Shown: piece after piece, positions 15,581 through 24,167 of the stretch | Position numbering within the stretch: position 1 is the stretch's first letter | Layout of the letters: every line of letters begins with the position of its first letter | Assembly (NCBI RefSeq): GCF_001499965.1 | Contig: NZ_LQIT01000040.1 | Span: 1 to 50,611 of the forward strand | Length of the DNA stretch: 50,611 nucleotides | Source of the DNA: Mycobacterium sp. GA-2829 | Lineage (GTDB): Bacteria; Actinomycetota; Actinomycetes; Mycobacteriales; Mycobacteriaceae | Direction of reading: 5' to 3' | Made by a program: the position numbers and the translations under genes | The notes under the pieces: generated by a model | What the model was told of the DNA's origin: nothing | Databases searched by the model: none | The model's input: only the letters and a program-made list of their open reading frames with translations

Positions 15581-16515
15581 CCAGGACACGCTCGGACTCC
15601 CTCGCCGCCGGCGGACTGAACTGGGACAGCATGCCGCTGAAGCTCTTTGCGGGCGGCAACGCCAAGTTCTGGGACCCCGCCGACATCGATTTCTCCCGGG
15701 ACCGCGAAGACTGGGAATCGCTGTCGAATCTGGAGCGGGACTGGGCCACTCGCCTGTGTGCCCAGTTCATCGCCGGCGAGGAAGCGGTCACCCAGGACAT
15801 CCAGCCGTTCATGGCGGCGATGCGCGCCGAGGGCCGACTCGGCGACGAGATGTACCTGACGCAGTTCGCCTTCGAGGAGGCGAAGCACACTCAGGTGTTC
15901 CGCATGTGGCTCGACGCCGTCGGCATGACCGACGACTTACAGTGCTACCTCGACGATCTTCCGTCGTACCGCCAGATGTTCTACGAGGAACTGCCGGCGT
16001 CGCTGGACGCCCTGGCCACCGACCCGTCGCCGGCGGCCCAGGTGCGCGCGTCGGCGACGTACAACCACGTCATCGAAGGCATGATGGCCTTGACGGGTTA
16101 CTATGCCTGGCACCGGATTTGCGTGGACCGCAAGGTGCTGCCGGGTATGCAGGAACTGGTTCGCCGCATCGGTGACGATGAGCGTCGGCACATGGCGTGG
16201 GGCACTTTCACCTGCCGACGGCACGTCGCGGCCGACGACGCGAACTGGGGAGTGTTCGAGAACCGGATGAACGAACTGATTCCCCTCGCGCTCAGCAATA
16301 CCGACGATTCCTTCGCCCTGTACGACGAAATCCCCTTCGGCTTCGCGAAGGACGAGTTCCAGCAGTACGCGGCCGACAAGGGCATGCGCCGGTTCGGCAC
16401 CATCAGCAGCGCCCGTGGCCGCGATCTGGCAGAGATCGACGTCGACTACTCGCCCTTGCAGTTGGAGGACACCTTCGCCGCCGAGGACAGTCGCGTGCTC
16501 GCCACCTCTGCTTGA
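15577..16515 (+). CDS. R2-like ligand-binding oxidase (R2lox)
   Basis: 312 residues from ATG 15577. A ferritin-like four-helix protein related to ribonucleotide reductase R2, but of the R2lox type with a Mn/Fe site and bound fatty acid. The six metal ligands are at E68 and E101/H104 in the first pair of motifs (GEEAVTQD, FEEAKHTQ), E167 (NHVIEG) and E202/H205 (DDERRHMAW). V71 and Y162, which form the tyrosine-valine ether crosslink in R2lox, are both present at the family positions. It is therefore not a functional R2: the radical tyrosine region differs. The 3' end overlaps the convergent MpaB-like gene by 70 bp. Confidence 0.92.
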   Translation: MTRTRSDSLAAGGLNWDSMPLKLFAGGNAKFWDPADIDFSRDREDWESLSNLERDWATRLCAQFIAGEEAVTQDIQPFMAAMRAEGRLGDEMYLTQFAFEEAKHTQVFRMWLDAVGMTDDLQCYLDDLPSYRQMFYEELPASLDALATDPSPAAQVRASATYNHVIEGMMALTGYYAWHRICVDRKVLPGMQELVRRIGDDERRHMAWGTFTCRRHVAADDANWGVFENRMNELIPLALSNTDDSFALYDEIPFGFAKDEFQQYAADKGMRRFGTISSARGRDLAEIDVDYSPLQLEDTFAAEDSRVLATSA

Positions 16516-17357
16516 TCGGCCGTCATCACCCACCGGATCCCGCCGACCAGCACCCGTCCGGCCACCCGAACAGCCGTCGCCTCGACGGGCGGAAAATAGG
16601 GCAGCCACAACGGCTTACGTGCCCACCCCGGCAACATGGCCACCGAGGTGGCGGCCAGCACCCCGTAGGGAGCCCGGGCGGGTAACGGCAGCGGCGGGGT
16701 CAACAGCAAGAATCGCGCCGCGTCGCGGGCCGCCGCGGTGCTGCGCAGTTCCGGCCGGAACGCCTCGATCCGCTCGCGCAGCTCATTTTCGGTGCGCGGC
16801 GGGTCGAGCACGCCGAGCGCGCTTGCGACACGGGCGGTGTCGGCGACGTACGCATCGCGGCCTGCTTGGTCGAGCGGCCGAGCGCCGTAGAGCTGATGTG
16901 CCAGTAGGAAACTGTCGATCTCGGCGATGTGCACCCATTCGAGGAGGTGGGGATCACCGGCTTCGTACGGTGTGCCGTCCGGCGCCACCCCGCGCACGCG
17001 GCGGTGAATGCCACGGACCTTGTCGACGGCGCGTTGCGCGTCGGCGGCCGGGCCGAAGGTCGTCACGGCGAGAAAGGTGCTGGTGCGCTGGAGCCGTCCC
17101 CAGGGGTCGCCGCGGTAGTCGGAGTGCTCGGCGATGCCCGCCATCGCCAGCGGATGCAGCGACTGCAGCAGCAGCGCCCGCAATCCGCCGACGAACATCG
17201 ACGCGTCGGCGTGGACGCGGCGGATCGGTCGGTCCTCGCCGAACCACCGCGGACCCGGCGTCCCGTGGATACGCGCGCGGTTGTCCGGCCCGTCCGGTCC
17301 GGCCACCATCCCGAAGACCGCGCGGCCCAGACCGCCCCTGATCGCGCCCAGCACCAT
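16446..17357 (-). CDS. Oxygenase MpaB family protein (DUF2236)
   Basis: 303 residues from ATG 17357. Matches the ER-bound oxygenase/MpaB/latex-clearing-type family: RRVHADASMFVGGLRALLLQ, LHPLAMAGIAEHSDYRGDPW, RLQRTSTFLAVTTFG and HLLEWVHIAEIDSFLLAH, with the conserved histidines that bind haem b in characterised relatives. Such proteins are abundant in mycobacteria and are mostly uncharacterised. No signal peptide. The last ~70 bases overlap the R2lox 3' end on the opposite strand, so 3' ends of the two transcripts are antisense to each other. Confidence 0.85.
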   Translation of the reverse strand: MVLGAIRGGLGRAVFGMVAGPDGPDNRARIHGTPGPRWFGEDRPIRRVHADASMFVGGLRALLLQSLHPLAMAGIAEHSDYRGDPWGRLQRTSTFLAVTTFGPAADAQRAVDKVRGIHRRVRGVAPDGTPYEAGDPHLLEWVHIAEIDSFLLAHQLYGARPLDQAGRDAYVADTARVASALGVLDPPRTENELRERIEAFRPELRSTAAARDAARFLLLTPPLPLPARAPYGVLAATSVAMLPGWARKPLWLPYFPPVEATAVRVAGRVLVGGIRWVMTADQAEVASTRLSSAAKVSSNCKGE

Positions 17358-17466
17358 GACCTCGACGGTACGTGGCGGGCCGGGAGCCTGACGCCAAAGC
17401 TCCGCGACGGAACCCGGGCAGGGCTAGCGTGTGACTTCGCACCCGGCGGTCAGAGGGGAGACACGC

Positions 17467-18954
17467 ATGCGTATCGGTCGGCCACGACACGGCCGCACGG
17501 CGGCGAGGCGACGACCCGCGCGGGGTCTCACCGCTGCCGTCACGGCGATCCTGCTCGGACTGCTCGGTCTGGCGACGCTCGTGGCGCCGCAGGCCGCCGC
17601 CGACGGCGAAACCTACGTGATCGCCACCGACACCACCTTCGCGCCGTTCGAATTCCAGGATGCCCAGGGCAACTTCGTCGGCATCGACATGGACCTGATC
17701 CGGGCGATCGCCGAGGACCAGAAGTTCACCGTCGACATCAAACCGCTGGGGTTCGACGCGGCACTGCAGGCCGTGCAGGCCAACCAGGTCGACGGCGTCA
17801 TCGCCGGCATGTCCATCACCGACGAACGCAAGAAGGTCTTCGACTTCTCCGAGCCGTACTTCGAGTCCGGCATCCAGATGGCCGTGCTGGAGGACGACGA
17901 CACCATCAAGTCGTACGAGGACCTGCGCGGTAAGCGGGTGTCGGTCAAGAACGGGACCCAGGGTGCCGACTTCGCGAACTCCATCAAGGACCAGTACGGC
18001 TTCGAGGTGGTGTCCTTCGCCGATTCGTCGACGATGTTCGACGAGGTGAAGACCGGTAACTCGGTCGCCGTCTTCGAGGACTACCCGGTGCTCCTCTACG
18101 GCATCGCCCAGGGCAACGGGTTCAAGACCGTCACGCCGAAGGAGGACCCCACCGGCTACGGGTTCGCGGTGAACAAGGGCGAGAACGCCGAACTGCTGCA
18201 GAAGTTCAACACCGGGCTGAACAACCTCAAGCAGTCCGGGCGCTATGACGAGATCATCGACAGCTACCTCGGCGAGGAAGCCACCGGCGGGGACGACTCA
18301 TTCTTCGGGCTGATCAAGAGCACGCTGCCCCTGTTGCTCGAGGGCCTCAAGATGACCGTCATCCTGACCGTCGTCTCCATCGCCATCGCGCTGGTGCTCG
18401 GCACGATCTTCGGCCTCCTGCGTGTATCGCGGTCGGTGTGGCTACGAGGCATCGGCACCACCTTCGTCGACATCTTCCGCGGTACGCCGCTCCTGGTGCA
18501 GGCGTTCTTCATCTACTTCGGCATACCGTCGGCGCTCGGCTTCCAGATGTCGGCGATGACCGCGGGCATCATCACGCTGTCACTCAACGCCGGCGCGTAC
18601 ATGACCGAGATCGTGCGCGGCGGCATCCTGTCGGTGGACAAGGGGCAGATGGAGGCGGCCCGTAGCCTCGGAATCGGGTACCTGCCGACCATGCGGAAAG
18701 TGATCCTCCCGCAGGCGATTCGCACGATGATCCCGTCCTACATCAACCAGTTCGTGATCACGCTGAAGGACACCTCGATCCTGTCGGTCATCGGCATCGC
18801 CGAACTGACGCAGACCGGTCGGATCATCATCGCCGGCAATTACAAGTCGTTCGAGATGTGGCTGATCATCGGCATCGTCTACTTCGTCGTGATCATGGCG
18901 TTGACGAAGCTGTCGGACTGGGTCGCGAGCCGGGTAGATCGAAGGGGTAAGTGA
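17467..18954 (+). CDS. Polar amino-acid ABC importer, fused binding protein and permease
   Basis: 495 residues from ATG 17467, with GAGGGGAG upstream. An N-terminal signal sequence (about 20-46, ending AAADG) is followed by a family 3 solute-binding domain (about 47-275: TTFAPFEFQDAQGNFVGIDM, SITDERKKVFDFSEPYF) and then a permease domain with about five TM helices (about 285-490; EAA loop EAARSLGIGYLPTMRKVILP). Single-chain fusions of this type are glutamine/glutamate or other polar amino-acid importers. The binding domain is outside the membrane. The ATPase starts 1 bp after the stop. Confidence 0.92.
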   Translation: MRIGRPRHGRTAARRRPARGLTAAVTAILLGLLGLATLVAPQAAADGETYVIATDTTFAPFEFQDAQGNFVGIDMDLIRAIAEDQKFTVDIKPLGFDAALQAVQANQVDGVIAGMSITDERKKVFDFSEPYFESGIQMAVLEDDDTIKSYEDLRGKRVSVKNGTQGADFANSIKDQYGFEVVSFADSSTMFDEVKTGNSVAVFEDYPVLLYGIAQGNGFKTVTPKEDPTGYGFAVNKGENAELLQKFNTGLNNLKQSGRYDEIIDSYLGEEATGGDDSFFGLIKSTLPLLLEGLKMTVILTVVSIAIALVLGTIFGLLRVSRSVWLRGIGTTFVDIFRGTPLLVQAFFIYFGIPSALGFQMSAMTAGIITLSLNAGAYMTEIVRGGILSVDKGQMEAARSLGIGYLPTMRKVILPQAIRTMIPSYINQFVITLKDTSILSVIGIAELTQTGRIIIAGNYKSFEMWLIIGIVYFVVIMALTKLSDWVASRVDRRGK

Positions 18955-18955
18955 A

Positions 18956-19729
18956 ATGAGCCAGCTGATACCCGAAGCGGCCGCCGCCGAGCCCAAGGAC
19001 AAGGTCAAGATCCGCATCGAAGGGCTGAAGAAATCGTTCGGCGACCTCGTGGTGCTCGACGGCATCGACGCCACGATCAAGCACGGTGAAGTCGTGTGCG
19101 TCATCGGGCCGTCGGGTTCGGGGAAGTCGACGTTCCTGCGCTGCCTCAACAAGCTCGAGGACATCACCGGCGGCACGGTGATCGTCGACGACTTCGACCT
19201 CTCCGATCCCAAGGTGAACCTCGATCAGGTGCGCCAGCGCATCGGCATGGTGTTCCAGCACTTCAACCTCTTCCCGCACATGACGGTCATCGAAAATGTC
19301 ACGCTCGCACCGCTTCTCACCAAGAAGATGGACAAGGCGGCGGCAGAGAAGAGGGCGCTCGAACTGCTGGATCAGGTGGGCCTCGCGGACAAAGCGCACG
19401 TCAAGCCGGCCACGCTGTCGGGCGGTCAGAAGCAGCGCGTCGCCATCGCCCGCGCGCTGGCCATGAACCCGTCGATCATGCTGTTCGACGAGGCGACCAG
19501 CGCCCTGGACCCCGAGATGGTCGGCGACGTCCTCGAGGTGCTGCGCGAACTGGCCTCCGGGGGTATGACGATGGTGGTGGTCACCCACGAGATGGGGTTC
19601 GCGCGCGAGGTCGCGTCCCGGGTGCTGTTCATGGCTGACGGCAAGATCGTGGAGGATGACTCGCCGGCGGAGGTGTTCGACAACCCCAAACACCCACGGC
19701 TGCAGGAGTTCCTCTCCAAGGTGCTGTAG
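18956..19729 (+). CDS. Polar amino-acid ABC transporter ATPase, GlnQ-like
   Basis: 257 residues. Walker A GPSGSGKST (51-59), Q loop in MVFQHFNLFPHMT, signature LSGGQKQR (154-161), Walker B IMLFDEATSALDP and switch His in VVVTHEMGFA. The pattern VFQHFNLFPHMTVIENV is typical of GlnQ/HisP ATPases. A ~16-residue N-terminal extension precedes the domain. It pairs with the fused binding protein-permease immediately upstream to make a two-gene importer. A strong hairpin follows 17 bp after the stop. Confidence 0.93.
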   Translation: MSQLIPEAAAAEPKDKVKIRIEGLKKSFGDLVVLDGIDATIKHGEVVCVIGPSGSGKSTFLRCLNKLEDITGGTVIVDDFDLSDPKVNLDQVRQRIGMVFQHFNLFPHMTVIENVTLAPLLTKKMDKAAAEKRALELLDQVGLADKAHVKPATLSGGQKQRVAIARALAMNPSIMLFDEATSALDPEMVGDVLEVLRELASGGMTMVVVTHEMGFAREVASRVLFMADGKIVEDDSPAEVFDNPKHPRLQEFLSKVL

Positions 19730-19746
19730 GCCGGGTGAGCGTCGAC

Positions 19747-19795
19747 TTCTACACCAGGGTCGTCGAATCCGCCGATCGACAACCCTGGTGTAGAA
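19747..19795. terminator. Large hairpin, possible terminator
   Basis: TTCTACACCAGGGT (19747-19760) and ACCCTGGTGTAGAA (19782-19795) pair perfectly over 14 bp. After one mismatch a further 5 bp (GTCGA/TCGAC) extend the stem, leaving a 9-nt loop. There is no T tract on either side. It sits right after the ABC transporter operon. It may terminate transcription in the U-less manner reported for mycobacteria, protect the 3' end, or be a copy of a dispersed palindromic repeat. Confidence 0.6.
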
Positions 19796-19880
19796 CTCGG
19801 CGACGTCGAGGGCATCGCCACGGTTTGGCCGCGGCTCTACCGGGCCACTCTGAGGCGTCCGCCCAACCCCCGGAGGTCTC

Positions 19881-20036
19881 ATGAGTCAGCGAAACGATCC
19901 GCCCGCCAAGCCGTTGGACGCCAGCCAGGCGACCGACGAGCAGCGGGAGGAGCAGGAGCAGCTTGATCATCAACATGACGACCCCGACGGTCCCGGGGCC
20001 CACCAGAGCCGCCATGACATCGCCGACGAGACGTAG
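19881..20036 (+). CDS. Small hydrophilic acidic protein, 51 residues
   Basis: ATG 19881 with CGGAGG 5 nt upstream opens a 51-codon frame ending in TAG at 20034-20036. The product is very polar, with QATDEQREEQEQLDHQHDDP in the middle, no hydrophobic segment and no cysteine. It is probably disordered. The strong ribosome site, the coding-like composition and a free-standing position between a hairpin and a convergent gene argue that it is real. I do not recognise the family. Confidence 0.55.
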   Translation: MSQRNDPPAKPLDASQATDEQREEQEQLDHQHDDPDGPGAHQSRHDIADET

Positions 20037-20046
20037 GCCAGCGGGG

Positions 20047-20937
20047 TCACTGCGTCGGTGTCGGACGTCGCTCAACCTCGTGGATGAAGTTCCAAATCGA
20101 CTGGGACGCACTAAAAGTCCCAGGAGCGCCGAACTGCGCGATGTGGTCGTGTTCTGCTGTGCCGGGCCACGAGTGCGCGGCGTCCGCGACGGTGATCAGT
20201 CGGACAGCCGCGAAGCCGTCGTCGTCGGCATAACGGGTTTCGCTTGCCGCGCCGGAGAGAACGCAGTGCGGCGGCGGTGATACGCACCGTGACGCAGCGA
20301 CCCAATGGCCCACCACGGATTCCACGGATTCGTCCCAGCGCGCCCCGACGCCGCCCGCGTACGGGTTGATCGCGTCGAGCGCACCGTGGATGGCCAGCAG
20401 TGGCGGCACCTCGCCGAGCGGGGGGACGAAGCGAACTCCGGCGACACAGCACACTGACGCGAATCGACCGCCCATGGCGGCCATCAGATGAGAGCTCAGC
20501 CGAGCGCCACCGGAGTATCCCCGCAGATGGATGCGACGCGGATCGGCGCCATGTCGACTGATCAGGCACGCGATGAGGGCATCGACGAACGCCATGTCGT
20601 CGGGTTCGTCCCTGGCCACTGGTTCACCGGGCAACGGGCTTCCCGGCACGTTCCACGCCCACCCTTCGGGCCAACCCGTCATCAGGCGGAACGGGATACC
20701 GGCCTGGGGAATGACGATCACCGCGCCACGGGCGGCGAACGTCCGCGCGTCGGTGATCGCGGCATGCTCGGCGGGCCATGAGCCGCTGCCGTGCAGATCG
20801 ATGATCGTCGGAGCGCCGCCCGCATCGATCCCGTCCGGCTGGATCACCAGATAGCGGCGGCGGATGCCCGCGGCCTCGATGTCGTGGACGCGCTCGGTGA
20901 CGCCGTAGGGCACCCGGCCGCCGAAAGGCACGTCCAC
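20047..20937 (-). CDS. Alpha/beta hydrolase, PHB depolymerase/LpqC-like esterase
   Basis: About 296 residues from GTG 20937; the frame is open further upstream but would overlap the promoter region of the divergent ClC gene, and no start has a good ribosome site. Features: RRYLVIQPDGIDAGG, IIDLHGSGSWPAEH (oxyanion region), nucleophile elbow HLRGYSGGARLSS, LLAIHGALDAINPY (acid) and AHSWPG (catalytic His). This order is that of the polyhydroxybutyrate depolymerase/feruloyl esterase-like family. No secretion signal is seen with this start, so the enzyme would be cytoplasmic. Substrate unknown. Confidence 0.75.
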   Translation of the reverse strand: MDVPFGGRVPYGVTERVHDIEAAGIRRRYLVIQPDGIDAGGAPTIIDLHGSGSWPAEHAAITDARTFAARGAVIVIPQAGIPFRLMTGWPEGWAWNVPGSPLPGEPVARDEPDDMAFVDALIACLISRHGADPRRIHLRGYSGGARLSSHLMAAMGGRFASVCCVAGVRFVPPLGEVPPLLAIHGALDAINPYAGGVGARWDESVESVVGHWVAASRCVSPPPHCVLSGAASETRYADDDGFAAVRLITVADAAHSWPGTAEHDHIAQFGAPGTFSASQSIWNFIHEVERRPTPTQ

Positions 20938-21056
20938 ATGAGCACGGTATGGCCCCCGGGTTCGTCGAACCGTCGGTTCTCGGCGATTCGCCGCCCGATC
21001 TGGGAAACTCAGGGCGTGCGCTTCGACTGCCGGGACGACCACGCGCCCTCTGCGCT

Positions 21057-22376
21057 ATGACAGAACCGGTCGCCGACAACGGCCCAGCGGACGAGTCGAA
21101 ACGCGGATGGGTGTCCATCTGCCTGACCGCACTCGTCGCGGGCGTGGCGATCGGTGTCATCGGCGGCGGCTTCCGCTGGTGCCTTCAGGCCGCCGACGGG
21201 TTGCGCAGCGACTTCGTCGACTGGTCACACACCCTGGCGGGGCCGGGTTGGCTGGCGCCGATCGCCGTCGCGGCGCTCGGTGCGGCACTGGCCGCGCTCG
21301 TCGTGCGGTGGGTGCCCCTGGCCGCAGGCAGCGGAATCCAACACGTCGAGGCCGTCTACCGCGGTGACGCGCACGCTCCGTTGCCAATCCTGTTGCCCGC
21401 GAAGTTCATCGGCGGTCTGTTGTCCATCGGCTCCGGCCTCGTGCTCGGCCGCGAAGGTCCCACGGTGCACATGGGTGCGGCGATCGGCGCCGAGGCGGCC
21501 CGGCGCGCCCGGCTTCCCGACCCCGCCGTCCGGATGATGCAGACCGCCGTCGGCGGTGCCGGTCTCGCCGTCGCGTTCAACGCCCCGATCGGCGGCACCC
21601 TGTTCGCGCTCGAGGAAGTCACCAAATCGTTCCGTCTGCAGACGGTGCTGGCCACCCTCCTCGCGGCGGCGTCCGCGGTCGGCTGCGTGCGGTTCATCCT
21701 CGGCAACGAACCGGACTTCTTCGTCGCACCGGTCGACGCCCCCGACCTGGCGTGGCTACCCCTCTTCGTCGTCTTCGGGCTGCTGACCGGCGCACTGGGT
21801 GTGGTGTACAACCGGCTGGTCCTGTGGTTCCTCGACCACGTCGGCGGGCTGCGACGGGTACCGCCGATCGCCAAGGCCGCGGTGATCGGCGCCCTCATCG
21901 GGCTGGCGATGTTCGTGGACCCGCAAGCCGTCGGCGGTGGCGACACGTTGACGCAGCTGATCCTCGACGGCCACGACATCGTGCTGCCGGTCGTGATCGG
22001 CTACCTGCTGGTGCGCATGATCGCCGGGCCGCTGTCCTACTCGGCCGCCGTCCCCGGTGGGCTGTTCGCACCGTTGCTGGCAGTCGGTGCGCTGTGGGGG
22101 CTGTTGTTCGTGGGAGTATCCGACCCTATCCTGCCCGGTGACGTTGCGGCGCTGAGCATTCCGATGGCCCTGGTCGGAATGGCCGCGTTCTTCGGGGCCA
22201 CGGTGCGGGCACCGGTGACGGGCCTGGTCGTCGTCATCGAGATGACGGCGACGACGGCGGTCGCCATCCCCATGCTGGCCGCCACCGCGGCGGCCGTACT
22301 GGCCGCCGAACTGGCCGGATCGCCACCCATCTACGACTCGCTGCGCGAGCGCATGCTGCCCGAACTGAACCGCTGA
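21057..22376 (+). CDS. ClC family chloride channel/antiporter
   Basis: 439 residues from ATG 21057. It shows the selectivity motifs GSGIQHVEA, GREGPTVHMGAAIG (with the gating Glu) and GGLFAPLLAVGALWG, and FFGATVRAPVTGLVVVIEMT near the end. About 12 hydrophobic stretches are present, and there are no C-terminal CBS domains. The gating Glu in GREGP is expected for a H+/Cl- antiporter; the second proton Glu position cannot be checked by eye. Possibly used for acid resistance or charge balance. Confidence 0.92.
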   Translation: MTEPVADNGPADESKRGWVSICLTALVAGVAIGVIGGGFRWCLQAADGLRSDFVDWSHTLAGPGWLAPIAVAALGAALAALVVRWVPLAAGSGIQHVEAVYRGDAHAPLPILLPAKFIGGLLSIGSGLVLGREGPTVHMGAAIGAEAARRARLPDPAVRMMQTAVGGAGLAVAFNAPIGGTLFALEEVTKSFRLQTVLATLLAAASAVGCVRFILGNEPDFFVAPVDAPDLAWLPLFVVFGLLTGALGVVYNRLVLWFLDHVGGLRRVPPIAKAAVIGALIGLAMFVDPQAVGGGDTLTQLILDGHDIVLPVVIGYLLVRMIAGPLSYSAAVPGGLFAPLLAVGALWGLLFVGVSDPILPGDVAALSIPMALVGMAAFFGATVRAPVTGLVVVIEMTATTAVAIPMLAATAAAVLAAELAGSPPIYDSLRERMLPELNR

Positions 22377-22401
22377 GCGTCTGACCCCCGGGATCCGCGT
22401 C

Positions 22402-23259
22402 TCAGTTCAGCGGGTGCTGCGATGATGCGGCCGTCGCACTGAGGTCGCTGCGTTCCAAACGACGGGCGGGCGGGTCAGGCAGCACCATCTGCCGGGTGAT
22501 CGCCAGGTCGGGTCCGACGTGCACCAGCTCTCCAGAACCCAGGAGTTGCCATCGCTCGTCGTTCATCCTCTCGCTGGCGAACACCACCGATGGCGCGGTC
22601 TCCAGGTGTGCGCTTCCGGCCCGAATCCGCTTCGTGCGCATGTCGAATGACCGTGAACGGGCGACGGTGCGGTCAAGCACATACAGCTCGTGGGTGTCGG
22701 GGTACCGCAGCGCCCACAGCTCGGTGGCTGTGGCCAGCAGCACGTTGAGCGCGTAGATCGGGACGTTCGCGCTCAACCAGTGCAGCGCGTCGGTCAAGCC
22801 GGCTTCGACAGCACCGTCACGATCGCGAATCGAGGCGGTGATCAACGCGAAGACCCGCTCGGAATCGGTGTCGCCCTTCACCGAGTCAGCGGCGCGGAGT
22901 TGCGCGAGCCGGGCGTCGAGGATGTCGAGGCCCGCCACGACGCCGTTGTGCGCGAAGATCCGTCCGTCCTGCAGGAATGGATGCGTGTTCTCCGGTTGAG
23001 CGGCGCCGGTGGTCGCGTAACGGACGTGCGCGACGAAGGTCGTGCCCGTCGTCTCGCGTGCCTCGGTCGCGAAGGCGCGATCGCGCCATGCCGCGATCGG
23101 TTGCTTGAACACCACGGGCCTGCCGCGGGCGTCGAACGCCCCGAGCCCGGTGCCATCGGGGTTGCGGCGACTCTGCTGGGCGAGGCTGTCGGGCGCATCG
23201 AGCAGCCAGAACGTCGCGGACACGGGGCGGCCGGCGTGCAGTCCGAACAGACGGCACAT
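22402..23259 (-). CDS. Class II glutamine amidotransferase
   Basis: 285 residues from ATG 23259. MCRLFGLHAG places the nucleophile Cys at position 2. NPDGTGLGAFD, FVAHVRYATTG, ENTHPFLQDGRIFAHNGVV and KGDTDSERVFALI are the usual Ntn-hydrolase active-site and glutamine-binding motifs. The protein is a stand-alone glutaminase domain of the YafJ/EgtC type. An ergothioneine (egt) context is not present here, so the acceptor reaction is unknown. It converges with the ClC gene. Confidence 0.88.
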   Translation of the reverse strand: MCRLFGLHAGRPVSATFWLLDAPDSLAQQSRRNPDGTGLGAFDARGRPVVFKQPIAAWRDRAFATEARETTGTTFVAHVRYATTGAAQPENTHPFLQDGRIFAHNGVVAGLDILDARLAQLRAADSVKGDTDSERVFALITASIRDRDGAVEAGLTDALHWLSANVPIYALNVLLATATELWALRYPDTHELYVLDRTVARSRSFDMRTKRIRAGSAHLETAPSVVFASERMNDERWQLLGSGELVHVGPDLAITRQMVLPDPPARRLERSDLSATAASSQHPLN

Positions 23260-23454
23260 CGGCTCACCCGCCCGGCGGGAGCGGTTTGACCATGGGCCCT
23301 GTCTACTCCGCCGCGTGGCGTGGAGAGGCGCATTCGCGGATGCCGCACGCGCCCGTCCCTATTTGAGGGGTTCATGGCCGCACAAGGGCGGCGCGGACGG
23401 CCCGGGTCGAACCAGCATGGATGTCAGACACCACGCAAGGAAAGGGGCGAACAG

Positions 23455-24093
23455 ATGTCGGAAATCATTGCCGGGGTAGAGATCCCCGATACGGCGGCCG
23501 TCGCCGAAGCGACCCGACGCGTCTGGGACACGACGAGCCCGTTGATCTACCACCATTCCCGCCGGGTCTTCCTCTTCGGCCAGCTCCACGCCCAGCACCT
23601 GGGCCTCGATCCCGACCCCGAGCTGCTCTACCTGGCAGCCATCTTCCACGACACCGGACTACTGAGGCCGTTCTCCGATGCCGAACAGCGCTTCGAGGTC
23701 GACGGTGCGGACCACGGTCGCGCATTCCTGCTCGAGCAGGGGTTCTCCAGCTCCGCAGCCGACACCGTGTGGACGGCCATAGCCCTGCACACCACCCCGG
23801 GGATCCCGCACCGGATGGGTCCCGAGATCGCCGCCACCAATCTCGGCGTGCTCACCGATGTCATCGGTCTCGGTCTCGATTGGCTCGATACCGAGCAGCT
23901 CGACCACATCCTCGCCGTCCACCCGCGCGGCGACTTCAAGAACGAGTTCCTGAGCGCCTACTTCGACGGATTCAAGAATCGGCCCGAGACGACCAACGGG
24001 ACGGTGAACTCGGATGTCCTCGAGCACTTCATCCCCGGCTTCCGGCGCACGACCTCGGTCGAGCGCATCCTCGGCTCTCCTTGGCCGAGCTGA
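23455..24093 (+). CDS. HD domain protein
   Basis: 212 residues from ATG 23455, preceded by GGAAAGGGG. H33/H34 (YHHSRR), the pair H65-D66 (IFHDTGL) and DHGRAFLLEQGF then AIALHTTPG form the metal-binding HD pattern. Such proteins are phosphohydrolases or lyases of the cyanamide-hydratase-like group (short, ~210 aa, with the 'SPLIYHHSRRVF' start). The substrate cannot be deduced. The 195 bases upstream have no gene. Next gene follows after 74 bp and may be co-transcribed. Confidence 0.85.
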   Translation: MSEIIAGVEIPDTAAVAEATRRVWDTTSPLIYHHSRRVFLFGQLHAQHLGLDPDPELLYLAAIFHDTGLLRPFSDAEQRFEVDGADHGRAFLLEQGFSSSAADTVWTAIALHTTPGIPHRMGPEIAATNLGVLTDVIGLGLDWLDTEQLDHILAVHPRGDFKNEFLSAYFDGFKNRPETTNGTVNSDVLEHFIPGFRRTTSVERILGSPWPS

Positions 24094-24167
24094 CTCCCGA
24101 GAAATGAGCGGGTACGTCGTGCCGCTGGCGGCACGGGTTCTCACCGAGAAACACGAAAGGATCTGGT

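Noticed and set aside
15577..16515. Ribonucleotide reductase R2 (NrdB/NrdF) for the ferritin-like gene
   Set aside because: The presence of V71 and Y162 and the R2lox spacing of ligands, plus TetR coupling and lack of nrdE, favour R2lox.
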